Positions 16,461 to 25,157 of a stretch of 64,000 nucleotides of DNA are shown here, one piece after another. The notes under the pieces are model-generated. The model searched no databases, was not told where the DNA came from, and saw only the letters and a program-made list of their open reading frames with translations. The stretch comes from an uncultured Collinsella sp. GTDB lineage: Bacteria; Actinomycetota; Coriobacteriia; Coriobacteriales; Coriobacteriaceae. The position numbers and the translations under genes are program-made. How positions within the stretch are numbered: position 1 is the stretch's first letter; each line of letters begins with the position of its first letter. The stretch covers positions 1 to 64,000 of the forward strand of contig CABSNK010000013.1 in assembly GCA_902479075.1 (NCBI GenBank), written 5' to 3'.

Positions 16461-18002
16461 ATGTCTAATGCACTTGGTCGCGACCTTGCAAAGCTTGTTG
16501 CCACTGTTGACGCTGCCGCCTCTGAGTGCGGTCATGGCGCGTATGGCCAGCACTTCCATATTATGCCGCCGGCGGGTTGGCTCAACGACCCCAACGGTCT
16601 TTGCCAAGCGGACGGCGTGTTCCACGCTTATTTTCAATATGCGCCCTTTGATGTCGATGGTGGCGTTAAGGTCTGGGGCCATGCGACGAGTCGCGACCTT
16701 ATGACGTGGGACTACGTTGGCGCCCCACTGCTGCCCGACGAGCCGTTCGATTGCCACGGTGTGTATTCGGGCTCCGCGCTTGCCGAGGACGGTCGCATTC
16801 GCGTGCTGTACACAGGCAATGTGAAGCTATCCGATGCGGACGGGACGTACGACTACGTCAATACCGGCCGTCGTGCCGATACTGTTTACGTCGAGAGCGT
16901 TGATGGCCTTGCCGGTCGGGAGTTCAGCCAAAAGCGCGTAGTGCTGGCGTCCGAGGATTATCCCGAGGATTTGACCTGCCACGTGCGCGATCCCAAGGTG
17001 TGGCGTGACGCAGACGGGCGTTATCACATGGTGCTGGGCGCCCGTCGTCGCGTTGATGGATCGCATATCGAGAGCCGTTTTTGTGCGATGCACGGCGAGG
17101 GTGCCGGGCGCGATGAGGGCGAGATCCTGGTGTATGGTTCGGCGGATATGCTGAACTGGGAGCTCGAGAGCCGTGTGTCTACGCCCGAGCGTTTTGGCTT
17201 TATGTGGGAGTGCCCGGGATATCTTGAGCTTAAGGCGGATTGCGGCGTACCGGCAAAGTTCCTTTCCTTCTCTCCTCAGGGGCTCGAGGGCGGTCGTTGG
17301 GACCGCGGCAACGTATACGCTGCTGGCTACATGCCTGTAACGGGCGACATTACCGGTGGTGACGGTGCCTATGAGCTGGGCGAGTTCCGCCTGTGGGACG
17401 CCGGTTTTGACTTCTATGCTCCGCAGGAGTTCACGGCCGAGGACGGTCGCCACATTCTGATCGGCTGGATGGGCATGCCCGATGAGCCGACCTATGGCAA
17501 CGCACCCACCGTGGTGTGCGGCTGGCAGCACTGCATGACGGTGCCGCGCGAGCTTACGGCCGGTGACGGCGGCGTGGTGCTGCAGCAGCCGGCGCGCGAG
17601 ATCGAGCGCCATTATGCCTCGGTGCGTGTGGGGGAGGGCTCGCTGGAGGTTTCCGGCGATACCTGCTTTGACGTTGTTGTCGACGGTGTCAACGACGCGT
17701 TTACCGCGACCGTTGATGACGAGCTAAGGCTGGCGTTTGTACCCGCCGAGGGCGAACTGCCCTCGCGCTTTGAGATGCGATTTACCGACGAGGATCGCGC
17801 TTCTGCCGGCTGCGGGCGTACCGTGCGCTGGGAGCCCGTCGACGAGGTTCGTAATGCGCGCATTGTCGGCGATGTCTCGTCGGTTGAGGTGTTTGTAAAC
17901 GATGGCGCTCTCGTGTTTTCGACACGCATCTATCCCGAGGCCTATGGCGTGTCCGTTGACGCCCCGGGTGCGAGCGTGAGCTATCACACGCTCAACATCT
18001 AG
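16461..18002 (+). CDS. scrB: GH32 sucrose-6-phosphate hydrolase
   Basis: A 513-residue cytosolic glycoside hydrolase family 32 enzyme. It shows the three catalytic signatures: WLNDPNG (nucleophile Asp43), RDP (Asp177, transition-state stabiliser) and WECP (acid/base Glu250), followed by the C-terminal beta-sandwich. With no signal peptide and a PTS permease next door, it should split intracellular sucrose-6-phosphate into glucose-6-phosphate and fructose. Start ATG 16461; upstream RBS is weak. A fructan hydrolase is less likely because the protein is not secreted. Confidence 0.88.
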   Translation: MSNALGRDLAKLVATVDAAASECGHGAYGQHFHIMPPAGWLNDPNGLCQADGVFHAYFQYAPFDVDGGVKVWGHATSRDLMTWDYVGAPLLPDEPFDCHGVYSGSALAEDGRIRVLYTGNVKLSDADGTYDYVNTGRRADTVYVESVDGLAGREFSQKRVVLASEDYPEDLTCHVRDPKVWRDADGRYHMVLGARRRVDGSHIESRFCAMHGEGAGRDEGEILVYGSADMLNWELESRVSTPERFGFMWECPGYLELKADCGVPAKFLSFSPQGLEGGRWDRGNVYAAGYMPVTGDITGGDGAYELGEFRLWDAGFDFYAPQEFTAEDGRHILIGWMGMPDEPTYGNAPTVVCGWQHCMTVPRELTAGDGGVVLQQPAREIERHYASVRVGEGSLEVSGDTCFDVVVDGVNDAFTATVDDELRLAFVPAEGELPSRFEMRFTDEDRASAGCGRTVRWEPVDEVRNARIVGDVSSVEVFVNDGALVFSTRIYPEAYGVSVDAPGASVSYHTLNI

Positions 18003-18098
18003 GCGATCCGTCGCATATCGGCGCTATACTGCAGCCGTTGCCTACGGTGCGGGGAACACCCGCATCGTGGGTTTTTGCTTATGAAGGGACGGTGCCGT

Positions 18099-19091
18099 GT
18101 GGATGTACAGCAGCTAGAAGAGGCCTGGGCTTTGAGGTCCAGTGCGCGCGAGGCGCGTCTTGTTGCGGCCCCGCATGTGCCGGCGGCTCTGTCGCTGCTG
18201 GGTATTGTGCGTCCCGGTGACCGCCTGGTGGCCTTTGCGGACGACTTTGCCGATGCGTTTGCGCGCGGCTTTGATGACTGCGACGTTGTGCTGGTGGGCT
18301 CACCGTCTGCCGATGCGTTTGCTGCCGCGTCCAAGGGCTTTGATACTTCGCTTGATGCCGAGGGGTCGCACCTTTGGTGGTTCGTCAACTCTATCGGCGG
18401 GTTTGGTCTGCGCGTCCCCGATCTTCGCACTCTGGGTCGCGCGGCTCGCGATGCCCGCGCGCTGCTCGTGGCAGATAACACGGTGGCGTCGGCTTTTGGC
18501 TGCGATCCGCTGCGGCTTGGTTCTGCGCTGTCGCTCGAGGCGCTCGATCGCGTGTGCGCCGGTATGGCTCCGCGCAATCTCGTTGCCGCTTCGGTCGGGC
18601 GCTCGCAGCTCAAGCGCCATCGTGTGGATGCCGCTGCCGAGTGCGCGCACGCCCTGCTTGAGGGCTGTGGCTTGGCCAAGCTTGATTTGCCTGCTGACGA
18701 GGCCGGTGTGCTGGAGCGCGGGCTGGACTCGCTCGATGCCCGCATGCAGGCGCATTTCGATCGCGCCCGTGCACTGGCCGAGTATCTGGCCGCCAATGAG
18801 ATGGTACGCAACGTGCGCTATCCCGGGCTGAGCTCGCATTCCGACCATGCGGTTGCAACAGGAATCCTCGAGCACGGCTTTGGCCCGGCAGTTGAGTTCG
18901 ATCTTATCGAGCGTAGCGCGGGAGAGCTGTTCGACGCTTTGCCGGGGGAGCTTCGCACATCGCCCGCCGGCGGCGCAACGACGCGTCTTTCGGCTCCACG
19001 CGGCAAGCAGGGGAGCACCATTCGCCTTTTCGCTGGTACCGACGACCCCCTAGTTGTAGCGTCAACCCTAGACAACGCCCTCCGCAACTAG
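18099..19091 (+). CDS. degenerate Cys/Met-metabolism PLP-fold protein
   Basis: A 330-residue protein related to cystathionine gamma-synthase/lyase: ALLVADNTVASAFGCDPLRLG matches the family's DNT...P...G stretch and the C-terminus (SPAGGATTRLSAPRG, STIRLFAGTDDP) matches its end. However, the SxTK segment with the lysine that binds pyridoxal phosphate should follow, and here the sequence reads LSLEALDRV with no lysine. The protein is also shorter than the usual ~380-400 residues and lacks the N-terminal YSR-type motif. It may be a non-catalytic relative or have a changed activity. Start taken as GTG 18099 with AAGGGA at 18084-18089; ATG 18081 is in frame but has no RBS. Confidence 0.55.
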   Translation: MDVQQLEEAWALRSSAREARLVAAPHVPAALSLLGIVRPGDRLVAFADDFADAFARGFDDCDVVLVGSPSADAFAAASKGFDTSLDAEGSHLWWFVNSIGGFGLRVPDLRTLGRAARDARALLVADNTVASAFGCDPLRLGSALSLEALDRVCAGMAPRNLVAASVGRSQLKRHRVDAAAECAHALLEGCGLAKLDLPADEAGVLERGLDSLDARMQAHFDRARALAEYLAANEMVRNVRYPGLSSHSDHAVATGILEHGFGPAVEFDLIERSAGELFDALPGELRTSPAGGATTRLSAPRGKQGSTIRLFAGTDDPLVVASTLDNALRN

Positions 19092-19109
19092 CTAAATCAT
19101 CCTCAACTC

Positions 19110-19184
19110 CATAAGTTGCGGTGAAATAGGGATTGATTTACGGCTTTATCGGCATAAACAGTCCCTATTTCACCGCAACTTATG
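19110..19184. repeat. inverted repeat between convergent genes
   Basis: Arms 19110-19135 and 19159-19184 are complementary at 25 of 26 positions, with a 23-nt centre. The core GCGGTGAAA resembles the arms of the element at 2181-2308. It lies between the end of the PLP-fold gene and the end of the minus-strand HTH gene, where it may serve as a two-way terminator, but its sequence similarity to the other element suggests a dispersed repeat. Confidence 0.65.
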
Positions 19185-19225
19185 AGAAGGGGTTGTGTAG
19201 CTAAAAAAGCCCCGTCCCAAATTGG

Positions 19226-19579
19226 CTACTCTTTGATGCTGGCGATGAGGTCGTTTGCTTTGGTGGCAATGACGTTGTTAATGTCGGCCTGCAGCTCCTC
19301 GTAGACCATTACGGCTCGCTCGCCGGCGGGGGTGAGCGTGGATCCGCGGGCGCCGTCGCGCTCGATGAGCTTGCAGCCCAGCTGGCCTTCGGCTTCGTTC
19401 ACAATGCGCCAGGCCTTGGAATATGCCATGCCCATGCTCTTGGCGGCACGGTTGAGCGAGTGCTCATGGGCGATACCTTGCAGCAGCAAGACGCAGCCGT
19501 GGCCGAAGACGCCCGGTAGATCCTTGTCGCACGCTTGAATGACCAGCTTTGCCGTCGTCTTGTACTCCATGTGCTCCAC
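19226..19579 (-). CDS. ModE/LysR-type winged-helix regulator
   Basis: A 117-residue single-domain DNA-binding protein. The helix-turn-helix HEHSLNRAAKSMGMAYSKAW and the wing GARGSTLTPAGERAV match the N-terminal domain of ModE and LysR-type HTH proteins (LysR family motif SxxxAAxxMGxSYxxAW). No molybdate-binding domain is fused. Standalone proteins of this type often control molybdate transport or metal/redox genes, but no target is visible here. Start is GTG 19579 or the ATG nine bases later; neither has a clear RBS preference. Confidence 0.7.
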   Translation of the reverse strand: MEHMEYKTTAKLVIQACDKDLPGVFGHGCVLLLQGIAHEHSLNRAAKSMGMAYSKAWRIVNEAEGQLGCKLIERDGARGSTLTPAGERAVMVYEELQADINNVIATKANDLIASIKE

Positions 19580-19763
19580 GTCTTCCCGCTAAAGTGTTTG
19601 CTGGGCAAACGCAAAGCATGCGTCAAACCCTCGTGTGCTCTTCTTAAATCATGCATTGTAGCAGTCAAAGTGCGTTAAGATACTTCCCCAGTATTGGGCG
19701 CCCAAGGTTGGGCTGGGTCCTACGAGGCCTGCAGCCGACCGGTCGCATGGAAAAAGGAGAAAC

Positions 19764-21275
19764 ATGGCTACGTTCTTTCCCGGTGAGTCCCACACGTTTT
19801 CGGAGTATCTGCTGGTCCCTGGTTACTCGTCCTCGCAGTGCATCCCCAACAACGTCTCTCTTAAGACGCCGCTAACCCGCTTTAAGCGCGGTGAGAAGCC
19901 GGCAATCACCTTGAACATCCCCATGGTTTCCGCCATCATGCAGTCCGTCTCGGGCGTCGATATGGGTGTCGCGCTCGCTACCGAGGGTGGCCTGTCCTTC
20001 ATTTACGGTTCCCAGAGCGCCGAGTCCGAGGCCGCTATGGTCAAGGCCGTCAAGGATCACAAGGCTGGCTTCGTTCAGTCCGATTCCACGCTGACCCCCG
20101 ACATGACCATGGAGCAGGTCATCGAGCTCAAGGAGAAGACCGGTCACTCCACCATGCCGGTTACCGACGACGGCACTCCCAAGGGTAAGCTCCTGGGCAT
20201 CGTCACCAGCCGTGACTATCGCCCCAGTCGCGATGACCACCAGACGAAGGTCTCGGAGTTCATGACCCCGCGTGAGCAGCTCATCGTGGGCGACAAGAAC
20301 ATCAGCCTCAAGGTTGCCAACGACGTCATCTGGGACAACAAGCTCAACGCCCTGCCCATCGTCGACGACAACGATCACCTCATGGGCATTGTCTTCCGCA
20401 AGGACTATGACAGCCACAAGACCAACCCCAACGAGCTGCTCGACGGCGACAAGCGCTACATGGTCGGCGCCGGTATCAACACCCGCGACTATGCCGAGCG
20501 CGTGCCGCTGCTTATCGAGGCCGGCGCTGATGTCCTGTGCATCGACTCTTCCGAGGGCTTTAGTGAATGGCAGAAGCGCACCATCGAGTGGATCCGCGCC
20601 AACTACGGCGAAGACGTCAAGGTCGGTGCTGGTAACGTCGTCGATGCCGAGGGCTTCCGCTTCCTGGCAGACTGCGGCGCCGACTTCATCAAGGTCGGTA
20701 TCGGCGGCGGCTCCATCTGCATCACCCGTGAGACCAAGGGTATCGGTCGTGGCCAGGCCACCGCGCTGATCGACGTCTGCCGCGCTCGCGACGAGTACTA
20801 CGAGGAGACCGGCGTCTACGTGCCCGTGTGCTCCGACGGCGGCATCGTCTACGACTACCACATGACGCTCGCCCTTGCCATGGGCGCCGACTTTATGATG
20901 CTGGGCCGCTACTTCGCCCGCTTTGATGAGAGCCCGACCGAGCGCGTCAACGTGAACGGTCAGTACATGAAGGAGTACTGGGGCGAGGGTTCTGCGCGTG
21001 CCCGCAATTGGCAGCGCTACGACCTGGGTGGCGCCGCGAAGCTCAGCTTTGTCGAGGGCGTCGACTCCTACGTTCCCTATGCCGGCTCCCTCAAGGACGG
21101 CGTGGGCGGCACGCTCTACAAGGTCAAGTCCACGATGTGCAACTGTGGTGCCCTCTCGATCCCCGAGCTCCAGGAAAAGGCACGCCTGACCCTGGTGAGC
21201 TCGACCTCGATCGTCGAAGGCGGCGCCCACGACGTAGTCGTGAAAGACTCCCAGCAGTCTGTGTCTTATCGATAG
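19764..21275 (+). CDS. guaB: IMP dehydrogenase
   Basis: A 503-residue IMPDH, full length. Oxidises inosine monophosphate to XMP with NAD, the committed step to GMP. The (beta/alpha)8 barrel is split by two CBS repeats (about 100-220: MTMEQVIELKEKTGHSTMPV, ISLKVANDVIWDNKLNALPI). The catalytic loop is GGGSICITRE with Cys319, and the late DGGI(VYDYH) and MLGRYFA segments form the phosphate site. RBS AAGGAG before ATG 19764. It stands alone between a regulator and leuS, with a terminator after it. Confidence 0.95.
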   Translation: MATFFPGESHTFSEYLLVPGYSSSQCIPNNVSLKTPLTRFKRGEKPAITLNIPMVSAIMQSVSGVDMGVALATEGGLSFIYGSQSAESEAAMVKAVKDHKAGFVQSDSTLTPDMTMEQVIELKEKTGHSTMPVTDDGTPKGKLLGIVTSRDYRPSRDDHQTKVSEFMTPREQLIVGDKNISLKVANDVIWDNKLNALPIVDDNDHLMGIVFRKDYDSHKTNPNELLDGDKRYMVGAGINTRDYAERVPLLIEAGADVLCIDSSEGFSEWQKRTIEWIRANYGEDVKVGAGNVVDAEGFRFLADCGADFIKVGIGGGSICITRETKGIGRGQATALIDVCRARDEYYEETGVYVPVCSDGGIVYDYHMTLALAMGADFMMLGRYFARFDESPTERVNVNGQYMKEYWGEGSARARNWQRYDLGGAAKLSFVEGVDSYVPYAGSLKDGVGGTLYKVKSTMCNCGALSIPELQEKARLTLVSSTSIVEGGAHDVVVKDSQQSVSYR

Positions 21276-21323
21276 GATAAGAGTCTCACATAAAGGTTGA
21301 GTTTCAACCACGTTATTTAGATA

Positions 21324-21358
21324 AAGCGAGATGCCCGCAAGTCGCAGGCATCTCGCTT
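21324..21358 (+). terminator. guaB terminator
   Basis: A 12-bp perfect stem (AAGCGAGATGCC, 21324-21335, with GGCATCTCGCTT, 21347-21358) closes an 11-nt loop and is followed by GTTGTATTT. It ends the guaB transcript. Confidence 0.7.
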
Positions 21359-21393
21359 GTTGTATTTGCTATCATCAGTCAAGTTAACCTTAG

Positions 21394-21510
21394 GGTCGGG
21401 CGGCTTGGCTTTGTTCGCTACAAGTTCCGCACGCATAGAAGAGCACTTAATGTGCTCTTCGTCTTGCGCAGGACTGTCCGCAGTAGCGAATAAAGCCAAG
21501 CCGCCCGACC
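21394..21510. promoter_or_regulatory. large structured element upstream of leuS
   Basis: Arms 21394-21420 and 21484-21510 pair over 27 nt with one mismatch that is a G-U pair in RNA. Inside is a second perfect 9-bp hairpin, GAAGAGCAC / GTGCTCTTC (about 21439-21461). The whole forms a long stem topped by a smaller one, ending 24 bases before the leuS start. The T-box sequence and AGTA bulge are absent, so it is not a recognisable T-box. It may be a leader RNA controlling leuS or a mobile palindromic element. Confidence 0.6.
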
Positions 21511-21534
21511 CCAGCTAAGATTAAAGGAGCTGAT

Positions 21535-24111
21535 ATGTGCGATTGCACAGATCATAAGGACGAGATCCCTGCTTACGACGCGCAGGCCATTGAGTCCAAG
21601 TGGATGAAGGCCTGGGAGGACTCCAACCTCTTTGCCGTCGACACCGACGACAGCAAGCCCAAGAAGTATGTGCTCGAGATGTTCCCGTATCCGTCGGGCG
21701 ACCTGCACATGGGCCACGCGCGCAACTATACCATCGGCGATGCCATGGCCCGTCAGGCCCGCATGCGCGGCTTTGACGTACTGCACCCCATCGGCTTCGA
21801 TGCCTTTGGCCTGCCCGCCGAGAACGCCGCCATCAAGCACAACACGCAGGCTGCCGCCTGGACGTATAAGAACATGGACCAGGCGCTCGCCACGATGAAG
21901 CGCATGGGCTTCTCCTACGATCTGGATCGCATGGTCAAGACCTGCAGCCCCGACTACTACCGCTGGGGTCAGTGGATCTTTGAGAAGCTGTGGGAAAAGG
22001 GCCTGGTCTACCGCAAGAAGAACCCGGTCAACTGGTGCCCTAACTGCAAGACCGTTCTGGCCAACGAGCAGGTCACCGAGGGCAAGTGCTGGCGCTGCGG
22101 CACCGAGCCCGAGAAGCGCGACCTTGAGCAGTGGTACTTCAAGATCACCGAGTACTCCCAGGAGCTGCTCGACGACCTGGAGAAGCTCCCCGGCTGGCCC
22201 GAGCGCGTCAAGCAGATGCAGGCCAACTGGATTGGCCGCTCCGAGGGCGCCGAGGTCGACTTTACCCTGTGCGACCAGGATGGCGAGCCCATCGAGGGCG
22301 ACGAGGGTAAGATTACCGTCTTCACCACGCGTGCCGACACCCTCTTTGGTGTGTCCTTCTTTGTCCTGGCTCCCGAGTACGCTCGTCTGCACGAGCTCGT
22401 CGAGGGCACGGAGTACGAGGAGGCCGTGACCAAGATCGTCGAGGACTCCAAGCATATCTCCGCCGTCGAGCGTGCCCAGGGCACCCTCGAGAAGCACGGT
22501 GCCTTTACCGGCCGCTACGTGGTGAACCCCGTCAACGGTGAGAAGGTCCCCGTGTGGGTTGCCGATTATGTCGTTGCCGACTACGGTACCGGCGCCGTCA
22601 TGGCCGTTCCCTGCGGCGACCAGCGCGACTTTGAGTTTGCCCGCAAGTACGACTTGCCGATCGTGCCGATCATCTTGGACGATGACGATCGCGCTGCCGT
22701 CGAGGCCAGCGGCGAGACTATCGATACCTTCCATGCCGAGAACGTCGACTGGGATTGCGCCCACGCCGCCGAGGGCACGCTCGTCCAGTCCGGCAAGTAC
22801 ACCGGCATGCGCGGCGGTAAGCACTCCGAGGGCGAGGCTGCCATCGTGGCCGACCTCGAGGCCATGGGCTGCGGCCGTCGCAAGGTCGAATTCCGCCTGC
22901 GCGACTGGCTCATCAGCCGCCAGCGCTATTGGGGCAACCCCATCCCGGCCATCCACTGCGAGCACTGCGGCATCGTGCCCGTGCCCGAGGATCAGCTGCC
23001 GGTGACGCTGCCCGAGAACCTGGACCTGGGCGCCGGCGAGACCCTTGCCGAGTGCAAGGACTTCTACGAGACCACCTGCCCGGCCTGCGGCCGCCCGGCT
23101 AAGCGCGAGACCGATACCATGGACACGTTCACCTGCTCCAGCTGGTATTACCTGCGTTATACCGACCCGCACAACACCGAGCTGCCCTTCTCCCGCGAGG
23201 CGGCAGACCGTTGGATGCCCGTCGATAACTACATCGGCGGCATCGAGCACGCCATTCTGCACCTGCTCTACAGTCGCTTCTTTACCAAGGCGCTACGCGA
23301 CCTGGGCCTGCTGAGCGTGGACGAGCCCTTCACCAACCTGCTGTGCCAGGGCATGGTCAAGGACGAGAACGGCGACACCATGTCCAAGTCCAAGGGCAAT
23401 GTGGTGCCCCCGAGCTCGGTTATCGAGCCCTACGGCGCCGACACCATGCGTCTGGCGATCCTGTTTATCGCTCCGCCCGAGAAGGACTTCGACTGGGATC
23501 CCAAGGCTGTCGAGGGCGCCAACCGCTTTATCAAGCGCGCCTGGCGTATCGTTTGGCAGCTCGTCCAGTCGGGTGACGCCAACGTTGCCTTCGACAAGTC
23601 CGTGCTCGACGAGACCGCGATGAAGCTCTACCGCGAGCGTCACCGCACCATCGCCAAGTGCACCGATGACTTCGATCGCGGCCAGTTCAACACCGCGATC
23701 TCGGCCGTCATGGAGCTCGTCAATGCGGCGAGCGCCTACCTCAACGCCACCGAGGGTGCTGACCGCGACAAGGCCCTGTGCTACGGCGTGGCCAAGGACA
23801 TCGTGAGCGTCCTTGCCCCCATCTGCCCGTTCTGGGCCGACGAGCTGTGGCACGAGGCACTCGGCTGCGAGGGCAACGCCTACACCGCCGCCTGGCCCGA
23901 GTTCGATCTGGCCGAGTCCATCGAGGATACGGTGCAGATCGTCGTCCAGGTGCTCGGCAAGGTCCGCGGCCGCATCGACGTGCCCCGCGATGCTTCCAAT
24001 GAGGAAATGCAGACTGCCGCCGAGGCCGCCGTCGCCAAGTGGCTCGAGGGCAAGACGGTCGTCAAGGCCATCTGCGTGCCTGGCAAGCTGGTCAACCTGG
24101 TGGTCAAGTAA
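21535..24111 (+). CDS. leuS: leucyl-tRNA synthetase
   Basis: An 858-residue class I aminoacyl-tRNA synthetase that charges tRNA-Leu. The HIGH motif appears as HMGH in YPSGDLHMGHARN, the KMSKS loop as MSKS at 616-619. A zinc-type Cys cluster (CPNCKTVLANEQV, CWRCG) lies before the CP1 editing domain, which has the TTRADTLFG threonine-rich editing site and DYGTGAVMAVP. Anticodon-binding helices fill the C-terminus. Start ATG 21535 is preceded by AAAGGAG. Transcribed alone; flanked by the leader element and a terminator. Confidence 0.96.
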   Translation: MCDCTDHKDEIPAYDAQAIESKWMKAWEDSNLFAVDTDDSKPKKYVLEMFPYPSGDLHMGHARNYTIGDAMARQARMRGFDVLHPIGFDAFGLPAENAAIKHNTQAAAWTYKNMDQALATMKRMGFSYDLDRMVKTCSPDYYRWGQWIFEKLWEKGLVYRKKNPVNWCPNCKTVLANEQVTEGKCWRCGTEPEKRDLEQWYFKITEYSQELLDDLEKLPGWPERVKQMQANWIGRSEGAEVDFTLCDQDGEPIEGDEGKITVFTTRADTLFGVSFFVLAPEYARLHELVEGTEYEEAVTKIVEDSKHISAVERAQGTLEKHGAFTGRYVVNPVNGEKVPVWVADYVVADYGTGAVMAVPCGDQRDFEFARKYDLPIVPIILDDDDRAAVEASGETIDTFHAENVDWDCAHAAEGTLVQSGKYTGMRGGKHSEGEAAIVADLEAMGCGRRKVEFRLRDWLISRQRYWGNPIPAIHCEHCGIVPVPEDQLPVTLPENLDLGAGETLAECKDFYETTCPACGRPAKRETDTMDTFTCSSWYYLRYTDPHNTELPFSREAADRWMPVDNYIGGIEHAILHLLYSRFFTKALRDLGLLSVDEPFTNLLCQGMVKDENGDTMSKSKGNVVPPSSVIEPYGADTMRLAILFIAPPEKDFDWDPKAVEGANRFIKRAWRIVWQLVQSGDANVAFDKSVLDETAMKLYRERHRTIAKCTDDFDRGQFNTAISAVMELVNAASAYLNATEGADRDKALCYGVAKDIVSVLAPICPFWADELWHEALGCEGNAYTAAWPEFDLAESIEDTVQIVVQVLGKVRGRIDVPRDASNEEMQTAAEAAVAKWLEGKTVVKAICVPGKLVNLVVK

Positions 24112-24140
24112 GCACTGCGAGCATAACTGACGCATAAAAG

Positions 24141-24174
24141 ACGAGGGGCGATCCGATGGGGTCGTCCCTCGTTT
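24141..24174. terminator. bidirectional terminator between leuS and the lipoprotein gene
   Basis: Stem ACGAGGGGCGA / TCGTCCCTCGT (11 pairs, one G-U) with a 10-nt loop, T-rich on the plus side (TTTTG) and A-rich before it (AAAAG), so it can serve both converging genes. Confidence 0.75.
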
Positions 24175-24215
24175 TGCGTTGTATGCCCCGCTTGGCTTGT
24201 GCCGAGCGTCACCCG

Positions 24216-24788
24216 CTACGGAATGTGCACCAGGTCCCTAAAGTAGACGTTGCCCGTCTGCTCTTCGAACATCCAGATGTTGAGGTAGATGTCGTTGAGG
24301 TCGTTGTTCACGTCAAAGTCCGGATCGTCGAAGGTGCCTACAAAGGTGAGCATCGCGGTCGCTTCTTCGCCTGCGGCGACGGGCTGGCGCATGCGCACGT
24401 CGCGGACGACACCGTTGACGTAGGCATAAGCATCAACATCGCCAAACATCATGTCGGCATCGGTGTTGTTTGTCACCGCAAAGACCAACACGGCGTCGCC
24501 GTAGCCATCCGTGTCCTTGCCCACGCAGGTAACATGGACGTTCTCGTCTGCCTCAAGGTCGATGGGGAACTGTTCTTGAGGGTCGGGACCTAAGCCCTGG
24601 GGGTCGACTATATCTTCGTCTATTTTGTCGAAACGCTCCGAAGGCGTCGTTTTCTCGATGGCTTTGGTGCTGCCGAGATCCGGCCTGCATGGTCCGGTTT
24701 TACCATCGACGTTGCTGCAGCCCGCCAGAGCGAACGAGCAGGCGGCGACGACGAGCGCGGTCGCGCAGAGGGTGCCTAGGCGTTTCAT
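24216..24788 (-). CDS. putative lipoprotein
   Basis: A 190-residue exported protein. The N-terminus is a typical lipoprotein signal: MKR, a hydrophobic stretch, then LAGC with Cys24 as lipid site. The mature part is acidic and has alternating strand-like segments (VHVTCVGKD, AVLVFAVTNNTD, VAAGEEATAMLTF) reminiscent of immunoglobulin-like DUF domains found in Actinobacteria and Firmicutes lipoproteins that sense or bind at the surface. No specific family or ligand is recognised. Start ATG 24788 has AAGGAG five bases upstream. No operon partner. Confidence 0.75.
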   Translation of the reverse strand: MKRLGTLCATALVVAACSFALAGCSNVDGKTGPCRPDLGSTKAIEKTTPSERFDKIDEDIVDPQGLGPDPQEQFPIDLEADENVHVTCVGKDTDGYGDAVLVFAVTNNTDADMMFGDVDAYAYVNGVVRDVRMRQPVAAGEEATAMLTFVGTFDDPDFDVNNDLNDIYLNIWMFEEQTGNVYFRDLVHIP

Positions 24789-25050
24789 GGTGTCTCCTTG
24801 CCGTAGAGGATCCGGAAGGTTGTGCGGTCTATGCGTGAATACGGCTTATCTGTTCCAGAATGTCCCTTACGAGCAGTCTGGCCGATGTGCGCCCAGGGAT
24901 GGAATGCCCATGGGGCCCGATTCGGTCGGCGCGCTGGGACGCATGGCCCGTTTTGGGGCTTTTGGGGAGCGCCGCACAGGAGTCCTCGCCTAATTGTCCT
25001 ATTCTTGTGGAGAAGCTGTGGGCGCGCTGACCTGCGAATTTCTTTGACGC

Positions 25051-25079
25051 TTGCACGTTTTCGCAGGTATTGGTATAGT
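25051..25079 (+). promoter_or_regulatory. promoter of the rimP-nusA-infB operon
   Basis: TTGCAC (25051-25056), 17-bp spacer, TATAGT (25074-25079) with a TG extension (TGG directly before the -10). Transcription should start near 25086. The region 24789-25050 upstream holds no gene that can be recognised. Confidence 0.75.
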
Positions 25080-25106
25080 TTGCTTGCAAATGAAGTTGTA
25101 ATTGAA

Positions 25107-25138
25107 AGAAGTGGGGTTTCGGCCCCGCTTCTTTTTTG
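25107..25138 (+). terminator. attenuator-like terminator in the rimP leader
   Basis: Stem AGAAGTGGGG / CCCCGCTTCT (one G-T pair) with a 6-nt loop, followed by TTTTTT. It lies about 20 bases after the predicted transcription start and 20 before the rimP start, the position of an attenuator. Since NusA is encoded in the same operon and acts on hairpins and termination, autoregulation is plausible. Confidence 0.75.
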
Positions 25139-25157
25139 TATGGATGGAGGTGCCGCA

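Noticed and set aside
21394..21510. T-box riboswitch for leuS
   Set aside because: No AGTA bulge, specifier or UGG-type T-box sequence could be found, unlike the clear case upstream of ileS.
24822..25157. In-frame N-terminal extension of RimP
   Set aside because: The promoter and attenuator-like terminator lie inside it, and ATG 25158 has a good RBS.
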